The position numbers were made by a program, and so were the translations under genes. This document shows positions 38,283 through 50,129 of a stretch of 64,000 nucleotides of DNA, piece by piece. How positions within the stretch are numbered: position 1 is the stretch's first letter; the number at the start of each line of letters is the position of its first letter. The notes below the pieces were generated by a model, which did no database searches, was not told the DNA's origin, and was given only the letters and a program-made list of their open reading frames with translations. The stretch comes from Doris montereyensis (lineage: Eukaryota; Mollusca; Gastropoda; Nudibranchia; Dorididae): the NCBI GenBank assembly GCA_037039925.1, contig JAXRKP010001836.1, forward strand, positions 1 through 64,000, given 5' to 3'.

Positions 38283-38578
38283 CAATTCAATTCAATTACC
38301 TGTATTAATATATTAAAAAAAGGAAATCATATGATATCACATTTTCCGTTTGTAATACATCAATATATTTAAGTTAGATACAAATTTATCTTAAATTAAT
38401 TACTAATGTTACTATCAATTATTAATTATTAATTCTAGGAGAAATTTATATAAAGATAAGTATGTGAGTACATAGATATACAATAATTAATGACAAATTA
38501 GCATAACTTCATACACATTCATCAAATTATCATAAATCATTCATTCATTGTTCACAAATAAAATTTCTATTGAATTCA
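38283..38578 (-). mobile_element. CR1/Rex1-like LINE, solo 3' UTR
   Basis: On the plus strand it opens with (CAATT)n and continues through AGGAAATCAT, ATACATCAAT.TATTTAA.TTA, TTCTAGGAGAA, CATACACATTCAT and CATAAATCATTCATTCA. Each landmark recurs in the same order in the 3' UTR of the longer copy at 48529-48860. On the minus strand this is a 5'-truncated LINE end, with a TTGAATT-type terminal repeat. Confidence 0.65.
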
Positions 38579-39177
38579 TCAAAATTGGTACCTCAATAAT
38601 ATAAATGAGGACAAACAACAATTGCTTCAAAATTTGAGTCAAAAAGGGATACAATTGAAATGGAAAATTGTGGCTGAAAGCGAAAGTGAGATCATAAAAT
38701 TTTGATTTGGATTGGATTTAACATACAACAAATGAAGGCCTGGATTAGCAGTAAGAGTGCAAGTCTTCAACAGTTACGCAAGTTTTCAACTCAGCCAAAA
38801 TCATCTCTGAAATTGGTGGCATAACTTTCAAATAAAGTTTAAACTCTCTTTTGTTTCAATCCTGATCCAGTGCTACAACCACTTCAGCTTGTTGACAGTT
38901 CCGGAAGGCCAAAACTATGCCAATCCCCATGCTGCTTTTATCTAACACGTTGAAGGTGTAGGTTATCACTCGTATCTCCAAATTCAAGCTCTTCTATCAA
39001 TTCAGCACAGCCTTTCAACTGTGTTTTCAAATCTTTTCAGAAAAATGAATACGTACAAAAATAACTAGATTTATCAGTTTCATCTCCATTTTTACTTCTT
39101 TCGGTTTTCTGTAGGGACAACTCAAAACTACGGTACTCGATTCTTATCATAACAGTATCAACAGTATCATATCATGC

Positions 39178-40200
39178 TTGTTTGTTTCTTTCCTTGGAGT
39201 AAGTTTGTCCACCGGGGTAGCAATCTCAGGGTTCATAGCTGACTAATGTCCAAGTAGAACATAAAGTACTTAAAAAAATGTAGCTCCCATAATATTTGTA
39301 AATCTATTATAACGTTACGGGAGCCATAGTGTGTCTATATCCAATGCTTATTTTTTGGCCGAAGACTACAGATCTAGGTAGGGGTTTAAAAATTGCCTTT
39401 ATATATTCATTAGTTGCTAATTGTTATAGCACAGTGTATGCAACCCATGCTGTTTAAAATTTCAATCCCATTTGTGAGTAATTTCCCTTTTAAAAATTCC
39501 AAAATTTACAATGAGGTGAAAAATGTGATCCCTTTCAGCCTCTTTCTAATTCCAGGGTGACTTTAATTTAATCATGATCAACAAAGTGACCAAGTTTCAG
39601 ATCCGCGAAGATCTAGAATACGATATAAAATAAATATATCGATTGTAACATGGTCACACACAAAAATCTCAATCTTTATCTCTAGATTTAAGCTAATGTC
39701 ATAGTGAATCCAAGACAGGAAAGGCAAAACAAAAGATACACGTCAGCAGTCACTTTAAATTTAAGTCATGTCTTATTAACACCCCACCATGATCAGTCGC
39801 AACAGCCGAAGGATAAGTGAACGCGGCCTGGGGCGATGCCTTATGAATCTGATCAGGTTCGAATCCAGACGACACCCCCCCCCCCCCCCCCATAATTTAA
39901 AAAAAAATTATTATCATTCTTTTGATTTCTCATAACTGTGCAGGGCTTGAAATTTGCTGTAAATTTTTATAGTAGTGAAATCCAATAGTGTATCATGTAC
40001 ATGTATTTGTTGTTCAACCCGAGGCGTAGACAAAAGATTATACAAAAATTTGATTAACAAATTTAGTCGGTTAACCCGGCTACATTGAAACATGTCTAAT
40101 ACTCTAATAGTAAAAAGGCAATCACAGGAGTGACAGAAAGGCTCGTTATATGTGATGGGTCAACAGGAAACCTTGCGTGAATGACCAATATGTATGTAGG
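39178..40200 (+). repeat. Dispersed repeat family 4, copy b (with inserts)
   Basis: Two blocks (39178-39320 and 40131-40200) match the copy at 33985-34490 in the same order. The 0.8 kb between them includes the tRNA-like SINE at 39796-39890. Confidence 0.55.
39796..39890 (+). mobile_element. tRNA-derived SINE-like sequence
   Basis: A 78-bp body ends in a perfect RNA polymerase III B box, GGTTCGAATCC at 39857-39867. It has an A-box-like AGCCGAAGGATAAGTG upstream and short complementary ends (GTCG/CGAC). It runs directly into about 17 C. Leu/Ser-type tRNA resemblance is weak and the stems are imperfect, so it is a SINE head or tRNA pseudogene. The tail of another copy may lie at about 37400-37440 (AATCCAGGCGGTGTCTCCCC). 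Confidence 0.45.
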
Positions 40201-40666
40201 CGGCACAACACTAGAAACATAGCTCACGCAGCCAGCGCAATGGCTGCCACATGCTAGTTGGCTCGCTGAATGTCATCGCCGTGGCGAGGCTACCCACGAG
40301 GTTTTACGAGTTCACTGGGAAGCGTGACTTCTGACCAGGCCATCACCAATCTATTATTGAAGTCAGTCGCATGGTGACCATCTGGTCTCACCCAGGCCAA
40401 GCCAAACTAGGATGATTCCATTCTTTTCTATTTAGTAAAAGATAACAAGACCACTTACGTATCTGTGCATGCACACATTCTTATTATCAGCTCAATCACA
40501 CACACTCTCAAAAAACAGACCAGCTCACATTTACACCCCTCTGGTGATGGATTTGTCCTAGTCGGATCATTCCATTTTACAACAGGGGTGACCAATAAAT
40601 GAAAGTTGTATAACAAGCCTACTTTATGCATAGTACAGCTGTTAGCATCTTTACTAATACTACCAG

Positions 40667-40734
40667 TTATCCAAGGCAAAGATAATGATGGACACACCCC
40701 TTTAGAAATAGCCTCAACCACAGGCCATTTGGAC
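40667..40734 (+). CDS. Ankyrin-repeat exon (plus strand)
   Basis: The 68-bp exon encodes IQGKDNDGHTPLEIASTTGH then LD, a clear ankyrin motif (D-x-D-G-x-T-P-L-x-I-A-x-x-x-G-H-L-D). The acceptor is ACTAATACTACCAG|TT and the donor GAC|GTAAGC. It starts with two bases of a split codon and ends in phase 0. No neighbouring ankyrin exon was recognised within several kb. It may belong to a gene nested in the DHX29 intron on the opposite strand, or be a captured exon. Confidence 0.5.
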
Positions 40735-41039
40735 GTAAGCTTATGAGCCTGAACGCGTCATTTTACCTGTTTACTAAATAAATGGTTAACCAATCAGAGA
40801 GCATTATTTTAAAAGAGGATTAAAAGAGGATGAGCATAAGACAGTAAGACAAGTAAGAGGGTAACAAAAGGAGGTATATTCAGGCCTCTCTTGACCCATC
40901 CTTCCTTCCCGGCTGACAGATTTGTACTTATAGTATAGCAGCCAAACGGCAAATCCCAGGCGCAGCGTTGAACGGAGTGATGTAACAAACCAGTATAATT
41001 TACTGGGTACCCCAAGTAAAAATTTCAAAGCTGTTAAAG

Positions 41040-41970
41040 GTCATTTCCAGGTGTTTAATTCGATAGATCTTCACATACCATGCATTTCTCTTTTTGAATC
41101 ATCAAAATCGATCAACAAATCAAAAAGTTATGAATGATTTTGTGTTTTTTAATTGGACTTAGACAAACTTCTAACAATTTCATTTCGGTTTTTCGGCCAC
41201 ATAATATGTGAGCACAGTACAAAAACTATAAACGCAAATCAATATTTCATTACATTTTTAAATAAACAACAGTTGTTTTAATTGAAAATAAGAGGTTACA
41301 TTATTTATATGATAAACATATTTATCTTGAGGGCAGGCCAAACATCAAGAAAATGTACAATAAAAATACAAGTTTTTAGTTTTTACATGCAAATTAGTTT
41401 CGAAGCCTATTTTGGAAGTATATTGTGAGAAAACCAATAATAATGTAAAGCCAAGAACTGTAAGAAACATGTAGCTCACATCAGAAGACAAGCTCATTTT
41501 TTTGCAACGTTTTAATGATAAATATTAAGCAAGTTACACAAGGATAAAATGTCGAAGAAGTCAAATTTTGTGACGTGGAAGAAATTTCTTCGCAACGACA
41601 TAATAAAAATACTTTTTTAACATAACTTTTTAAAGAATTAAGATATGGTCTTAAAAATACTACTGTTTATGTATTTTTCAATGGGTAATTCGTTTCTGAA
41701 GTCCTTTTCCTGTATCATGACTCTGGCAAGTCTTAAAAGCAAAATGCCACTTTTCAAGAGTCAAATAATGTAATTTCTTAATATTTAAAATTGTGTATTA
41801 TTGGTAATTCATCTCTGAAACAGTAGGAGAAAAAGCTGTGTGTGATTGAAACATTCCCTTTCACTTCATAATGATATATTTGTCTGTTTTTGAATTATAT
41901 ATTAAATAATGAATTATACATAAGTATAAATGTGTTCATAAATTTTAAAAACCCAACTCGTAGAACATCA
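41040..41970. other. Intronic AT-rich sequence with a weak dispersed-repeat match
   Basis: ATCAAAATCGATCAACAAAT then AAAAAGTTATGAAT (41100-41135) resembles ATCAAAATCGGTTGATAAAT..AAAAAGTTATGAAT at 5619-5653, the left flank of the 2.83-kb element interior. No coding content seen. Confidence 0.35.
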
Positions 41971-42053
41971 CTATTGAAGAAATTTGAAGTTTGGCCTCTT
42001 TCTCTTTCCTTTCATCAAGAAATGATGCTTTAAAGCAGGAAGGGTGATGTCAT
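41971..42053 (-). CDS. Unrecognised gene, last exon
   Basis: The acceptor is TTGATATTGCAG|AT. It encodes DITLPALKHHFLMKGKRKRP then NFKFLQ and TAG. The lysine/arginine-rich tail could be a nuclear or nucleic-acid-binding signal. It joins the preceding exon in phase 1 and completes an Asp codon. I do not recognise the family. Confidence 0.5.
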
Positions 42054-42176
42054 CTGCAATATCAACATCAAAATAAAATAAAACAAGAAGTCAACATTAC
42101 AGTTTATTGATATCATGAACTATGAAGATATCAAATACCAAGGCTTCTATTCAAACACCAGTAAATAAATAATGGC

Positions 42177-42200
42177 ATATATATATATATATATATATAT
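42177..42200 (+). repeat. (AT)n microsatellite
   Basis: Twelve AT units in the intron between the last two exons of the unrecognised gene. Confidence 0.9.
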
Positions 42201-42751
42201 GAACCGCCCCAAGTATAGGTAATGGATGTTAAGAATGTTGGCCCAAAGTTTGCCCCCAAAAAAAAAAGTAACGTATACATATTAATATTAAATAATATTA
42301 CTATAAATTATAATTATAAAATAAAGAAAGGGACGGAAAGAAAAACGTAAGTCCACATCTAATTCTAGTGGTTGCATAAATGTGTTACTAGTACACTAAG
42401 TTTGTTATAATAACAATATGCACATGCATAGCCTAATAAATAAAAACAATACATCATATTCCTAATATATTTGTAACTAATGCAATACGGTCGAACTCAG
42501 CGAGAACAGCCATAGCCAGTAGTGGGATCAGCTGACCTAATTCAGACCAGCTGACCCAGATAATAGAGTTACAGTTAGAAGCACGAAAATCACTTACTTG
42601 GCAATTTTATAATATTTCTAACTCCTTTTCTAATCAATCCTAACTAAATTTATATATTAGTCAATTTCGTCACAAGTAAGGCCCACTATAGGCTGTGGTT
42701 TGTTTGTTTTTCAATCTGAATCAAGGCCTGAACAGGCGAGTATGAACTCAC

Positions 42752-42790
42752 CTCCATCGTCCCCGGTAAAATCAAAATCGTGATATTTAT
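42752..42790 (-). CDS. Unrecognised gene, penultimate exon
   Basis: A 39-bp exon encoding KYHDFDFTGDDG, between acceptor TTGTAGAG|AT and a very good donor GGAG|GTGAGT. It enters and leaves in phase 1, so joins both neighbours in frame. It is aspartate-rich. Confidence 0.5.
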
Positions 42791-42880
42791 CTCTACAACT
42801 AGTTTGAAGTAGATGTTAGTTAAGACATTTTTCAATACAGTAGGGGATTTTCACAATGTATAATGATTTTGAATACTCAC

Positions 42881-43021
42881 CTAAAATTTCATTTAGATCT
42901 AAGGTGGGGTTTCCATTATCCAACAGAGATGTCTCAGTTAAAACCGCATTCTTGTCAGCGGGAGTGTTGTTGGGCAGGAGTACAAAGGTTTTGACGTGTC
43001 TACTTTGAACCTTGTTTTCTA
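42881..43021 (-). CDS. Unrecognised gene, internal exon
   Basis: It encodes ENKVQSRHVKTFVLLPNNTP then ADKNAVLTETSLLDNGNPTL and DLNEIL. The acceptor follows a long T-rich tract (GTTTGTGGTAG) and the donor is TTTTAG|GTGAGT. The frame is closed by a stop upstream without an ATG, so at least one earlier exon must exist. The three exons share one reading frame across two introns and end in a stop. This is strong evidence for a real gene end, either nested within DHX29 or an alternative 3' end of it. Confidence 0.5.
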
Positions 43022-43196
43022 CTACCACAAACAATAATTGAAACCAAACTCCACGTGGATCGATAGAATATAAGTTTATCTTACTGGTGGTACCTTGCAA
43101 TTTTAGTTTTATTTAAATTAACAACTTTGATTTCGTGAAACATTTCTTTACTTCAACTTTCGTTGAGTTTCGTCTAACGTTTCCTCACTTTGCAAG

Positions 43197-43273
43197 ATAC
43201 CGGATGAAAGCATACTATCTACCCTTGGTTTAAAAACCCAGAAGAAGATCCGGACATTGTGGACAAAGCAATC
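43197..43273 (+). CDS. Possible exon, plus strand
   Basis: Good splice signals on both sides (TTTCCTCACTTTGCAAG|ATA and CAATC|GTAAGT) enclose one open frame, IPDESILSTLGLKTQKKIRT then LWTKQ. No family recognised and no linked exon found. Confidence 0.2.
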
Positions 43274-43502
43274 GTAAGTTTTGTGGAGGCATGAACTCCG
43301 CATCGTGACTCAGAATGCGTGCTGGCGAATATTACTAGTTGGTGATTAACTACGCTAGGCTGAACTCTTGGGGTACCTACATTTACCGGTCATAGCCTTA
43401 CTTTCACATTTGGCCTTTTTGCCAATTTTGGGACCACTTATAAAGCTTGTTATTAACTTCTTGGTCCCAGTCCTCCTGCCAAGCTGTTTTAATATAGTTA
43501 TT

Positions 43503-46152
43503 TGTTACACCCTGGGCAGTGGACAGGGGATTAGGTGGTCCCGCCCTCCACGAGTCTCCGGCTACCTTGCAGTTGCAGGCGGGTCTTGGTTGACCAAAGG
43601 CTATAAGGGAGTTAACCCTGACATAAAATAACAAGCTGCTACTTTACGGGCTGGTTTTGAGCAACCGAAGGCTAAGAGAGTTAACCCCTGCTTATCCAAA
43701 AACAAACTGATTCAAAGAAGTACTTATAATGATATACCCGGTTTGAACTTTCAAAGACAACTCTGGAAAAGAACATGGACTGATTTTGGAACATGGGATG
43801 TTAGGGCAATAAATGGAAAAGAGTTAGAATTAGCTGAAGAAATGGAAAAATCCAAACTAGACATTTTGGCTATTAAAGTATTACAGAAACAAAGAAAAAA
43901 GGACAAGGAATACAAAATGTAGGACCAAATCATACTTTAATCTTCTCAGGAGTAGATGTCAAATATAGAGCTAAAGCAGGAGTAGACCTCCTAATGCATA
44001 AAAAGCAAGAAATGCTACTAGAAAGTTGGAAATTTATAAGCCCACGGCTATTAGAGGTAAATATTAAACCAAAAGGAAGAGAAATCAAATTGTTAATAGC
44101 TTATGGACCAAACGAAGATGTCACCAAAGAAGAAAAAGATGTCTTCGAAAACGATTTACAAATAGCTGCAGAGAATCTCAAACCCAAACAGGAACTAATG
44201 CTTTTAGGAGATTTAAACGCTAGAGTAGGCAACAATGTAGAAACATCAGGAGGAGCAATAGGTAAAGAAGGAGAGACAACAACTTTTCCAATGGAGAGAG
44301 ACTAATAAATTTTTGCCTAAAGAATAACATAGCAAACACATTTTTCCTCATAAAGATATCCACAAATACACAAGACTAAATGAAGACAGATGTGAAAAGT
44401 CAATGATAGACTACATAATAGTTGGCAGCTCTCTTTCTTACAGTACATTGGGTGCAAGAGTAAACAGAAGAGCTGAAATATTTACTGATCATCACCTAGT
44501 GATAGCCAAAATGAGATTATTAACTGAAAAAATCAAACAGAAAAGGAAAGAGAAGAAAGCTACTAAACTCAATATAGAAGAACTAAATAAACCAATAATA
44601 AAAACAAATCTACCAATCCAGGATAAAAAGATATATCAGTGCAAGGCAAATGGATCTGAAGGAAAGCACAATAGAAGAAAAGTAGCAATTGTATAATGAA
44701 ACACTCCTCAGTTGTACTGAAGAGGTCTGCAGTAGAAAACAAATTAAAGGAGATAGGAAAAGAACAGCATGGTGCAATGAGAATGTCAAGACAAAGATCA
44801 CAGAAAAGAAGGATACCTGGAAGAAATATTTGCAAACAAAGAGACCAGAGGATAGGATAGATTACGTGAATAAATGAACTATCGCTAAAGATGAAGTTAG
44901 GAAAGCAAATTAGGGACAATGGGAAGAGTTTGGAGAAAGATTTCAAGAAAGCTATCAAGGAAATCAAAAGCTGTTCTGGGGGGGTATGAAGAGCATGAGA
45001 AAGACCAAAGCATGCCCAATACGACAAATTAAGAATGCCAAAGGAGAAATAATGAAAGAAGACAGCCAAATCATGGAAACATGGAGAAAGCATTTTCACC
45101 AATTACATAATCCCTCCCGCACGTATGAAACAAGGAGTAAAGATCAATTAGTACGAGCAACAAGTAATCCAGAGGAGACAGCTGAAACTACTACATGCAA
45201 TATGCCAGCATGGAAGTCCAAAGAGGTGCCAGACGGCTGGAAAAAAGGAATGATAGTACCAATACATAAGAAAGGATCAACTATGGAATGCTCAAAAACT
45301 ATAGAGGGATATCACTACTTAGCGTTCCAGGAAAAGTATATGCCAGGATACTGGAAATGAGACTAAGGAAAAAGTAGAGGATCAGATTGAAGAGCATCAG
45401 AGTGGATTTAGACCAGGAAGAAGTGTACGAGATCCCATATTTACAATTAGACAGATAATAGAAAAATTCCTCAGGGAAACATTGACTTGCACCTGTGTTT
45501 TAATGACTTAGAAAAGGCATTTGACACTGTGAGGAGGGACAAACTATGGCATTCCTTAAAAAAGAACACAATGTAGAGCAAAACTTAATAGAAGCCATTA
45601 AAAGTTTTTACAATAAACCAACATGTGCAGTGAGAGTAGCTAGAAACATATCTGAAGAATTTGATGTAGATATAGGAGTAAGACAGGGTTGTATCCTAAG
45701 TCATCTTGTATTTATCACATTTATGGATTCAGTCGCAAAGGCATCCTCAAACATGAAGAAAATGAATGTAGGTATGTGGAAGCTCAAACCAGTAAATGTA
45801 GCAATGCTTCCATTTGCCAATGATTTAGTTCTGTTTGGAAAATCAGAAAATGACCTTCAGTCAAATATCAACATTATGAACAATGAACTATATAAAAGAG
45901 GAATGAGAATAAATACAAAGAAAACCAAAAGAATGCTAGTAACTAGGGAAGCTAAATCACAAAATCTTAAATCGGGCAGGGAGAATTTAGAACAAGTTCA
46001 AAGCTACAATTACCTAGGAGTAATGATTAACCCAGAGGGAAAACTAAGACAAGAAATCAGCCAGAGAATCAAAAAGACAAGTGCAATATATAACCATCTA
46101 GGAAAGGCATTTGTAGGTAAGCAAGAATTGTCAACAAAAACAAAAATGACAC
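43503..46152 (+). mobile_element. RTE-like LINE copy F, best-preserved coding copy, 3'-truncated
   Basis: 5' UTR with two monomers, then an endonuclease open for about 100 residues (44006-44305) with YGPNEDV and LLGDLNARVG, an APE catalytic core with the G-D-L-N site. Next come the DH-H motif (IFTDHHLVIAKMRL), linker, and RT. The RT has GVRQGCILSHLVFITFMDSV and FANDLVLF, where the first catalytic Asp of the FADD box is Asn. A 229-residue open frame covers 45546-46235 (coding continues into flanking DNA). It ends at KTKM, so the YGSETW tail is missing. At least five frameshifts or stops separate the parts. Confidence 0.88.
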
Positions 46153-46655
46153 TACAAATAATCCAAACTGTGAATCGATTTATTTTATTTTCCTCCTTGA
46201 CTATAATTGAACATAAACAACTTATAACCAACTAAATTAATGGAGCAATTACACAATAAAGAGTTTCACCAGCGCCATCTGAATGAACTTTGCCTTACAC
46301 GTGGTGGACGATAACAATCGAAAAAAACGACGACGGGCACATGCCAAGTTACAAAAATTGAATTTTGAATTGACATAATGCTTTTTATCGGAATCAGTGT
46401 GTCCAATGACAATTCAGCCATTTATTCTTCAAGTATATGTTCGAAGTGTATAAATAAAATGAGACATCTTAAAACCAGGCAGTCTGAACATGTTTTTAAA
46501 TCTGCAAAGGAAATTGGCAAATGAAATTAATACTATATGGACAAGCTTTAACGCCTATTAGAAAGTGAATGACTGCCTGATATGGTCACCTTTCCTTGAG
46601 ACATTACGCGGTTGTCTTCGCAGATCGTCAAAATTAAGAGAAATAGAATCCTCAA

Positions 46656-48528
46656 CAATGGCAGTAAACGATAACGCAGGAAATACTGCTGTAGATGAAG
46701 ATGAACCATCACATACTACACACAATATTCACACAGTAGGCAGATGATGAGCTACTTATAGCTTTCATGAACAATTTAGATCCATCAAATGAAGCTAGTC
46801 TACAGAAGCAAACAAGTGACCATGACTCAATCACTACATCAGCCTCCTCTCTAAGCTTTTGTGAGCCCTCCACATCGGCGGCCTCCAGCTGTTGGGAGGA
46901 CACCATAAATACTGATGATGAAATGAGAAATCCCCCTGTGCCAATAACGTCATCAACACCAACCAAAAAGAGCATTCAATTTCAAGACAACAGTACTTCA
47001 CCAGTTTTCAAAACTGACACGTTATTTGCTCATTCATTCACAAAGTCTCCAAAACAACCTCTCATCCAGGAAGAAGAAACTAAATACAGCTAAACAAAAT
47101 TTAGTGAAAATGTAAGACCAAAGGCCAGCCCATAGTTTTACAAAAACTTGTTCATGTTAAACCTAAAAAGGATACAATTAGTGCAAATACACCCACAAAA
47201 AAAAACAAAAGGTCTCAAGTAATCAGCACAGTTAAGACCAATGTTGCAGGAACATCAACAGATGCATTAGTCTCACAACTCGCATCAGACCTGAAGAAAG
47301 TCAGATTGACGACATGCAGAAACATTTGTGACAGAGCAGGGATGAAAGGAAAAGCTAAAATGAATACAATGTCTGTGTTCATAATGAAAGAAGCCACATC
47401 TCTAACATGGAGCTAAATGTGTACTCAGAGAAGTTTTCTACAGCAAGCGTGGCTACACATGCCCTGTGAGCACGAAGAGCAAAGCCTTGTGAGAGATTTG
47501 ATGTCTGGCAGCATTACCACACAAATGACAAACTTTAGGGACAATTTAGATGACACAATAGTAGCACCTCTGAATGGTTACAGACTTAAAAGGGTTTATC
47601 ATTACACAACTAAACAAATTCAAAGAACACAACCTTTTAACTTGGCATAACAGTACAATTCCAGACAATGAAATTTGGCTTAAATTTGGCAGGGATCATG
47701 GAAAAGGTTGAAATTCACAATGAGAATTGCTAACACATCAAAACCCAATTCAAAACACAATACATTTCTCATTGCCATGGCCAACGCCAAAGACACACAC
47801 GAAAATTTGAAAATCTGTACGTCACAGTTAGTGAACAAAATTAAAAGTTCGTCAACTTTAGAATGGGATGGAAAGAAGGTAGTAATTTTTCTTTCCGGGG
47901 ATTATGAATTTTAACGAAAATGTATGGATTATCTGGGGCTCAAGGTACATACCCGTGTTTGTGGTGTTTGGTACCAAAGTCTACAATGCAGTCAGGAGCA
48001 AGCAACTATCTTCCTCGAACATTAAATACAATAAAGAATGATATTCGCAGATATCAAACATATGGCCATGGGCATAAGAAGAATGTTGGCATTTATCACA
48101 ACAGTTTGCATCTGCCACTTATAGATGTGCAAGTGAATAAAGCTGCCCCACCATATCTCCACATACTTTTAGGGATCGTTTTAAGGCATCATCGTCTACT
48201 AGAGGAAGCTGCGGATCAAATTGATGTTAGCATTTCAAAACAGCCAGAAAAGAAGATAAGGGTGTAGCAGGCTCCCTTTGTGAGTTTGGTATGAACTGGG
48301 GAAGGGCAGAGAAACTTAAGGAAAAAAATCGATAAGCTGCAGATATGCTCAGATTTTAGTACTGACGGTAGCACAGAACAAGCTCAGTTTCAGGAAGAAC
48401 TATCAAAAGAAGAAAAATTTTTAAGAACTGAAACATGAAGCACTGAGCCCCCGATCTGGTCCTGTATGTTCCATCCTTGACAGAACTCTCACAAACTCAC
48501 ACTACAGTCATATCACAGTAGCTCATTC
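46656..48528 (+). pseudogene. Transposase-like gene, broken, part 1
   Basis: A chain of plus-strand frames is linked by indels. It starts with an ATG (MAVNDNAGNTAVDEDEPSHT), then a Ser/Thr/Pro-rich N-terminal region and LASDLKKVRLTTCRNICDRA. Next is VVIFLSGDYEF followed, after one missing T, by KMYGLSGAQGTYPCLWCLVP, then PPYLHILLGIVLRHHRLLEE. The GDYEF Asp and the CLWC knuckle are the order seen in a DDE/RNase-H-like transposase family common in invertebrate genomes, whose name I cannot give with certainty. At least four frameshifts. It breaks off at SSSF where a LINE is inserted and resumes at 49745. Confidence 0.55.
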
Positions 48529-49744
48529 AATCCAATTCAATTCAATCATCTTTATTGATCCTTTAAAAAAGGAAATTATACTTGTATCATCACAATTTCT
48601 GTTTGAAAAATAAAGGAATACATCAATGCATTCAAATTAAAAACAAATTTAACTTAGTTAATCATTAAATATTTAGATTTTAGGAGAAGTATACAAAAAT
48701 TCAAAGGTGGGTAAATCAATAGTGCGGTGAAACAATATACATAAAAAAAATATTTAAATTTAAAAAGATAGAACAATTATAGACAAATCAGTTTAGCTTC
48801 ACACACATTCATTAACTTACCATAAGTCATTCATTCACCATCCATCAATTTACATTTCTTAAACATTGTGAGGAAAATGTCATTGCGCTTTCAAAGTAAG
48901 GTATGATCAAACTTTCGTATGGCGCTTGGAAGAAAAGATCTAAAATATCTCTCAGTGTGGGATTTTAAATGTATAAGTCGACCACTTCTACTACTTGTTT
49001 TGGGTATGAAGAAAAGAGGGTGGGTGTTGTCTTTAAGTGTACTCCTGAGTTTGATCTTGCATTGAATCTCATACAGATCTTCAAAGTTCTCCAACTCTAC
49101 GTCATTTATGAGCTTCCCTATGTGTTTCAGTGTCCCATTTAATTTCTTCTTTTCTCTATCTCTTGTATTTCCTCCCCATGCAGTTATACTAAAAATAATA
49201 ATACTCTTTATGGCTTGATGGAAAAGTCTTATTAGAGTGTTATCAATTTGAAATTTATAAAGCTTCCTCCTAAAATACATTCTTTTGTTCACGTTCTTTA
49301 AAACTTTATTTGATTGTTTTTGCCATTCTAGCTTCTCGTCAAAAATTTTGCTAAGTTATTTATATTCATGAACTTTCTCTATTGTTTCATTTTTTATAAC
49401 AATATCATTATGAATGTTATTTGTCTTCCTAAAATCAAAAATCATTTCTTTTGTTTTGTTAATATTAAGTTGTAAATAATTGTCATCACACCATTTTACA
49501 AACCTTTTGATTTCTTGAGCATAATTGATTAGATCTACTGCTGACCTGATAAGAGCTTAGATAAATGTATCATCTGCAGTTTTATGATCATTAGTGTAGA
49601 TCGAAAAGAGTATAGGTGCAAGGAGTCCCCTGGGGTGCTCCAGTCTGTGTTACAATTACTGACGAGTCAAAAATACCATTCTCCGATTTTAATCTAACAA
49701 ATTGAGGTCTGTTGGTCAGAAAATCTAAGATCCTGAGTTACATT
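48529..49744 (-). mobile_element. CR1/Rex1-like LINE, 5'-truncated, inserted in the transposase-like gene
   Basis: The minus strand reads GAPQG-like and ADDTFI remnants of the RT palm. It continues with NYLQLNINKTKEMIFDFRKT, HEYKYLSKIFDEKLEWQKQS and the open stretch MNKRMYFRRKLYKFQIDNTL...ITAWGGNTR. Last come HPLFFIPKTSSRSGRL and a YFRSFLPSAI tail, the C-terminal layout of Rex1/CR1-type LINEs. The 3' UTR ends in TTGAATTGAATTGGATT next to the target. TTC lies on both sides of the insert, a minimal target duplication. The 3' UTR matches 38283-38578. Confidence 0.75.
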
Positions 49745-50129
49745 TTCATAGGAAACCATTGCCATAAATACCTTACCTTGAAAGTATACGAGCAGCTCAC
49801 TGCATGCATTGTAGACACAACTCAAGCAAACAAGACATTATTGACATATCCATTGCCACCGGAGATAAGTTCGATAAATTAAACAAATCATTTGCAGACG
49901 TTCATGTGCAAAATATCGCACGGCAGACTAGTAGCACAAGACTTAATCAGTTCCATAAAGAACACATTTTAGACACACATTGTATTCCATGTATAGAACA
50001 GTATGGGTTTGGCATGACACCGTGAGCTAGGAGGTTAAAAACAAATATGTTGTCACAAATATTGCAAACCTCGCCTGATTTGATAGCATCTGTGCCATCC
50101 ACAAAGAAAAGTAGGAAACACGAAAAATA
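49745..50129 (+). pseudogene. Transposase-like gene, broken, part 2 (C-terminus)
   Basis: It resumes with FIGNHCHKYLTLKVYEQLTA, exactly in phase with the codon before the LINE. It then passes through two more frame changes to FDKLNKSFADVHV, HKEHILDTHCIPCIEQYGFG and a basic end PSTKKSRKHEK with stop. The H-I-L-D-x-H-x-x-P-x-I-E pattern matches the region just before the third catalytic acid of the same transposase-like family. The expected GEQG..ESIH box is missing, so the copy has lost its active site. Confidence 0.55.

Noticed and set aside
39796..39873. Functional tRNA gene
   Set aside because: The B box is perfect but acceptor, D and T stems do not pair fully, and it is followed by a C run as in SINE copies.
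41971..43021. Interpretation of the three exons as the missing DHX29 linker exons
   Set aside because: The frame ends in a stop, the phase does not fit exon 2, and the residues do not resemble the DHX29 linker.
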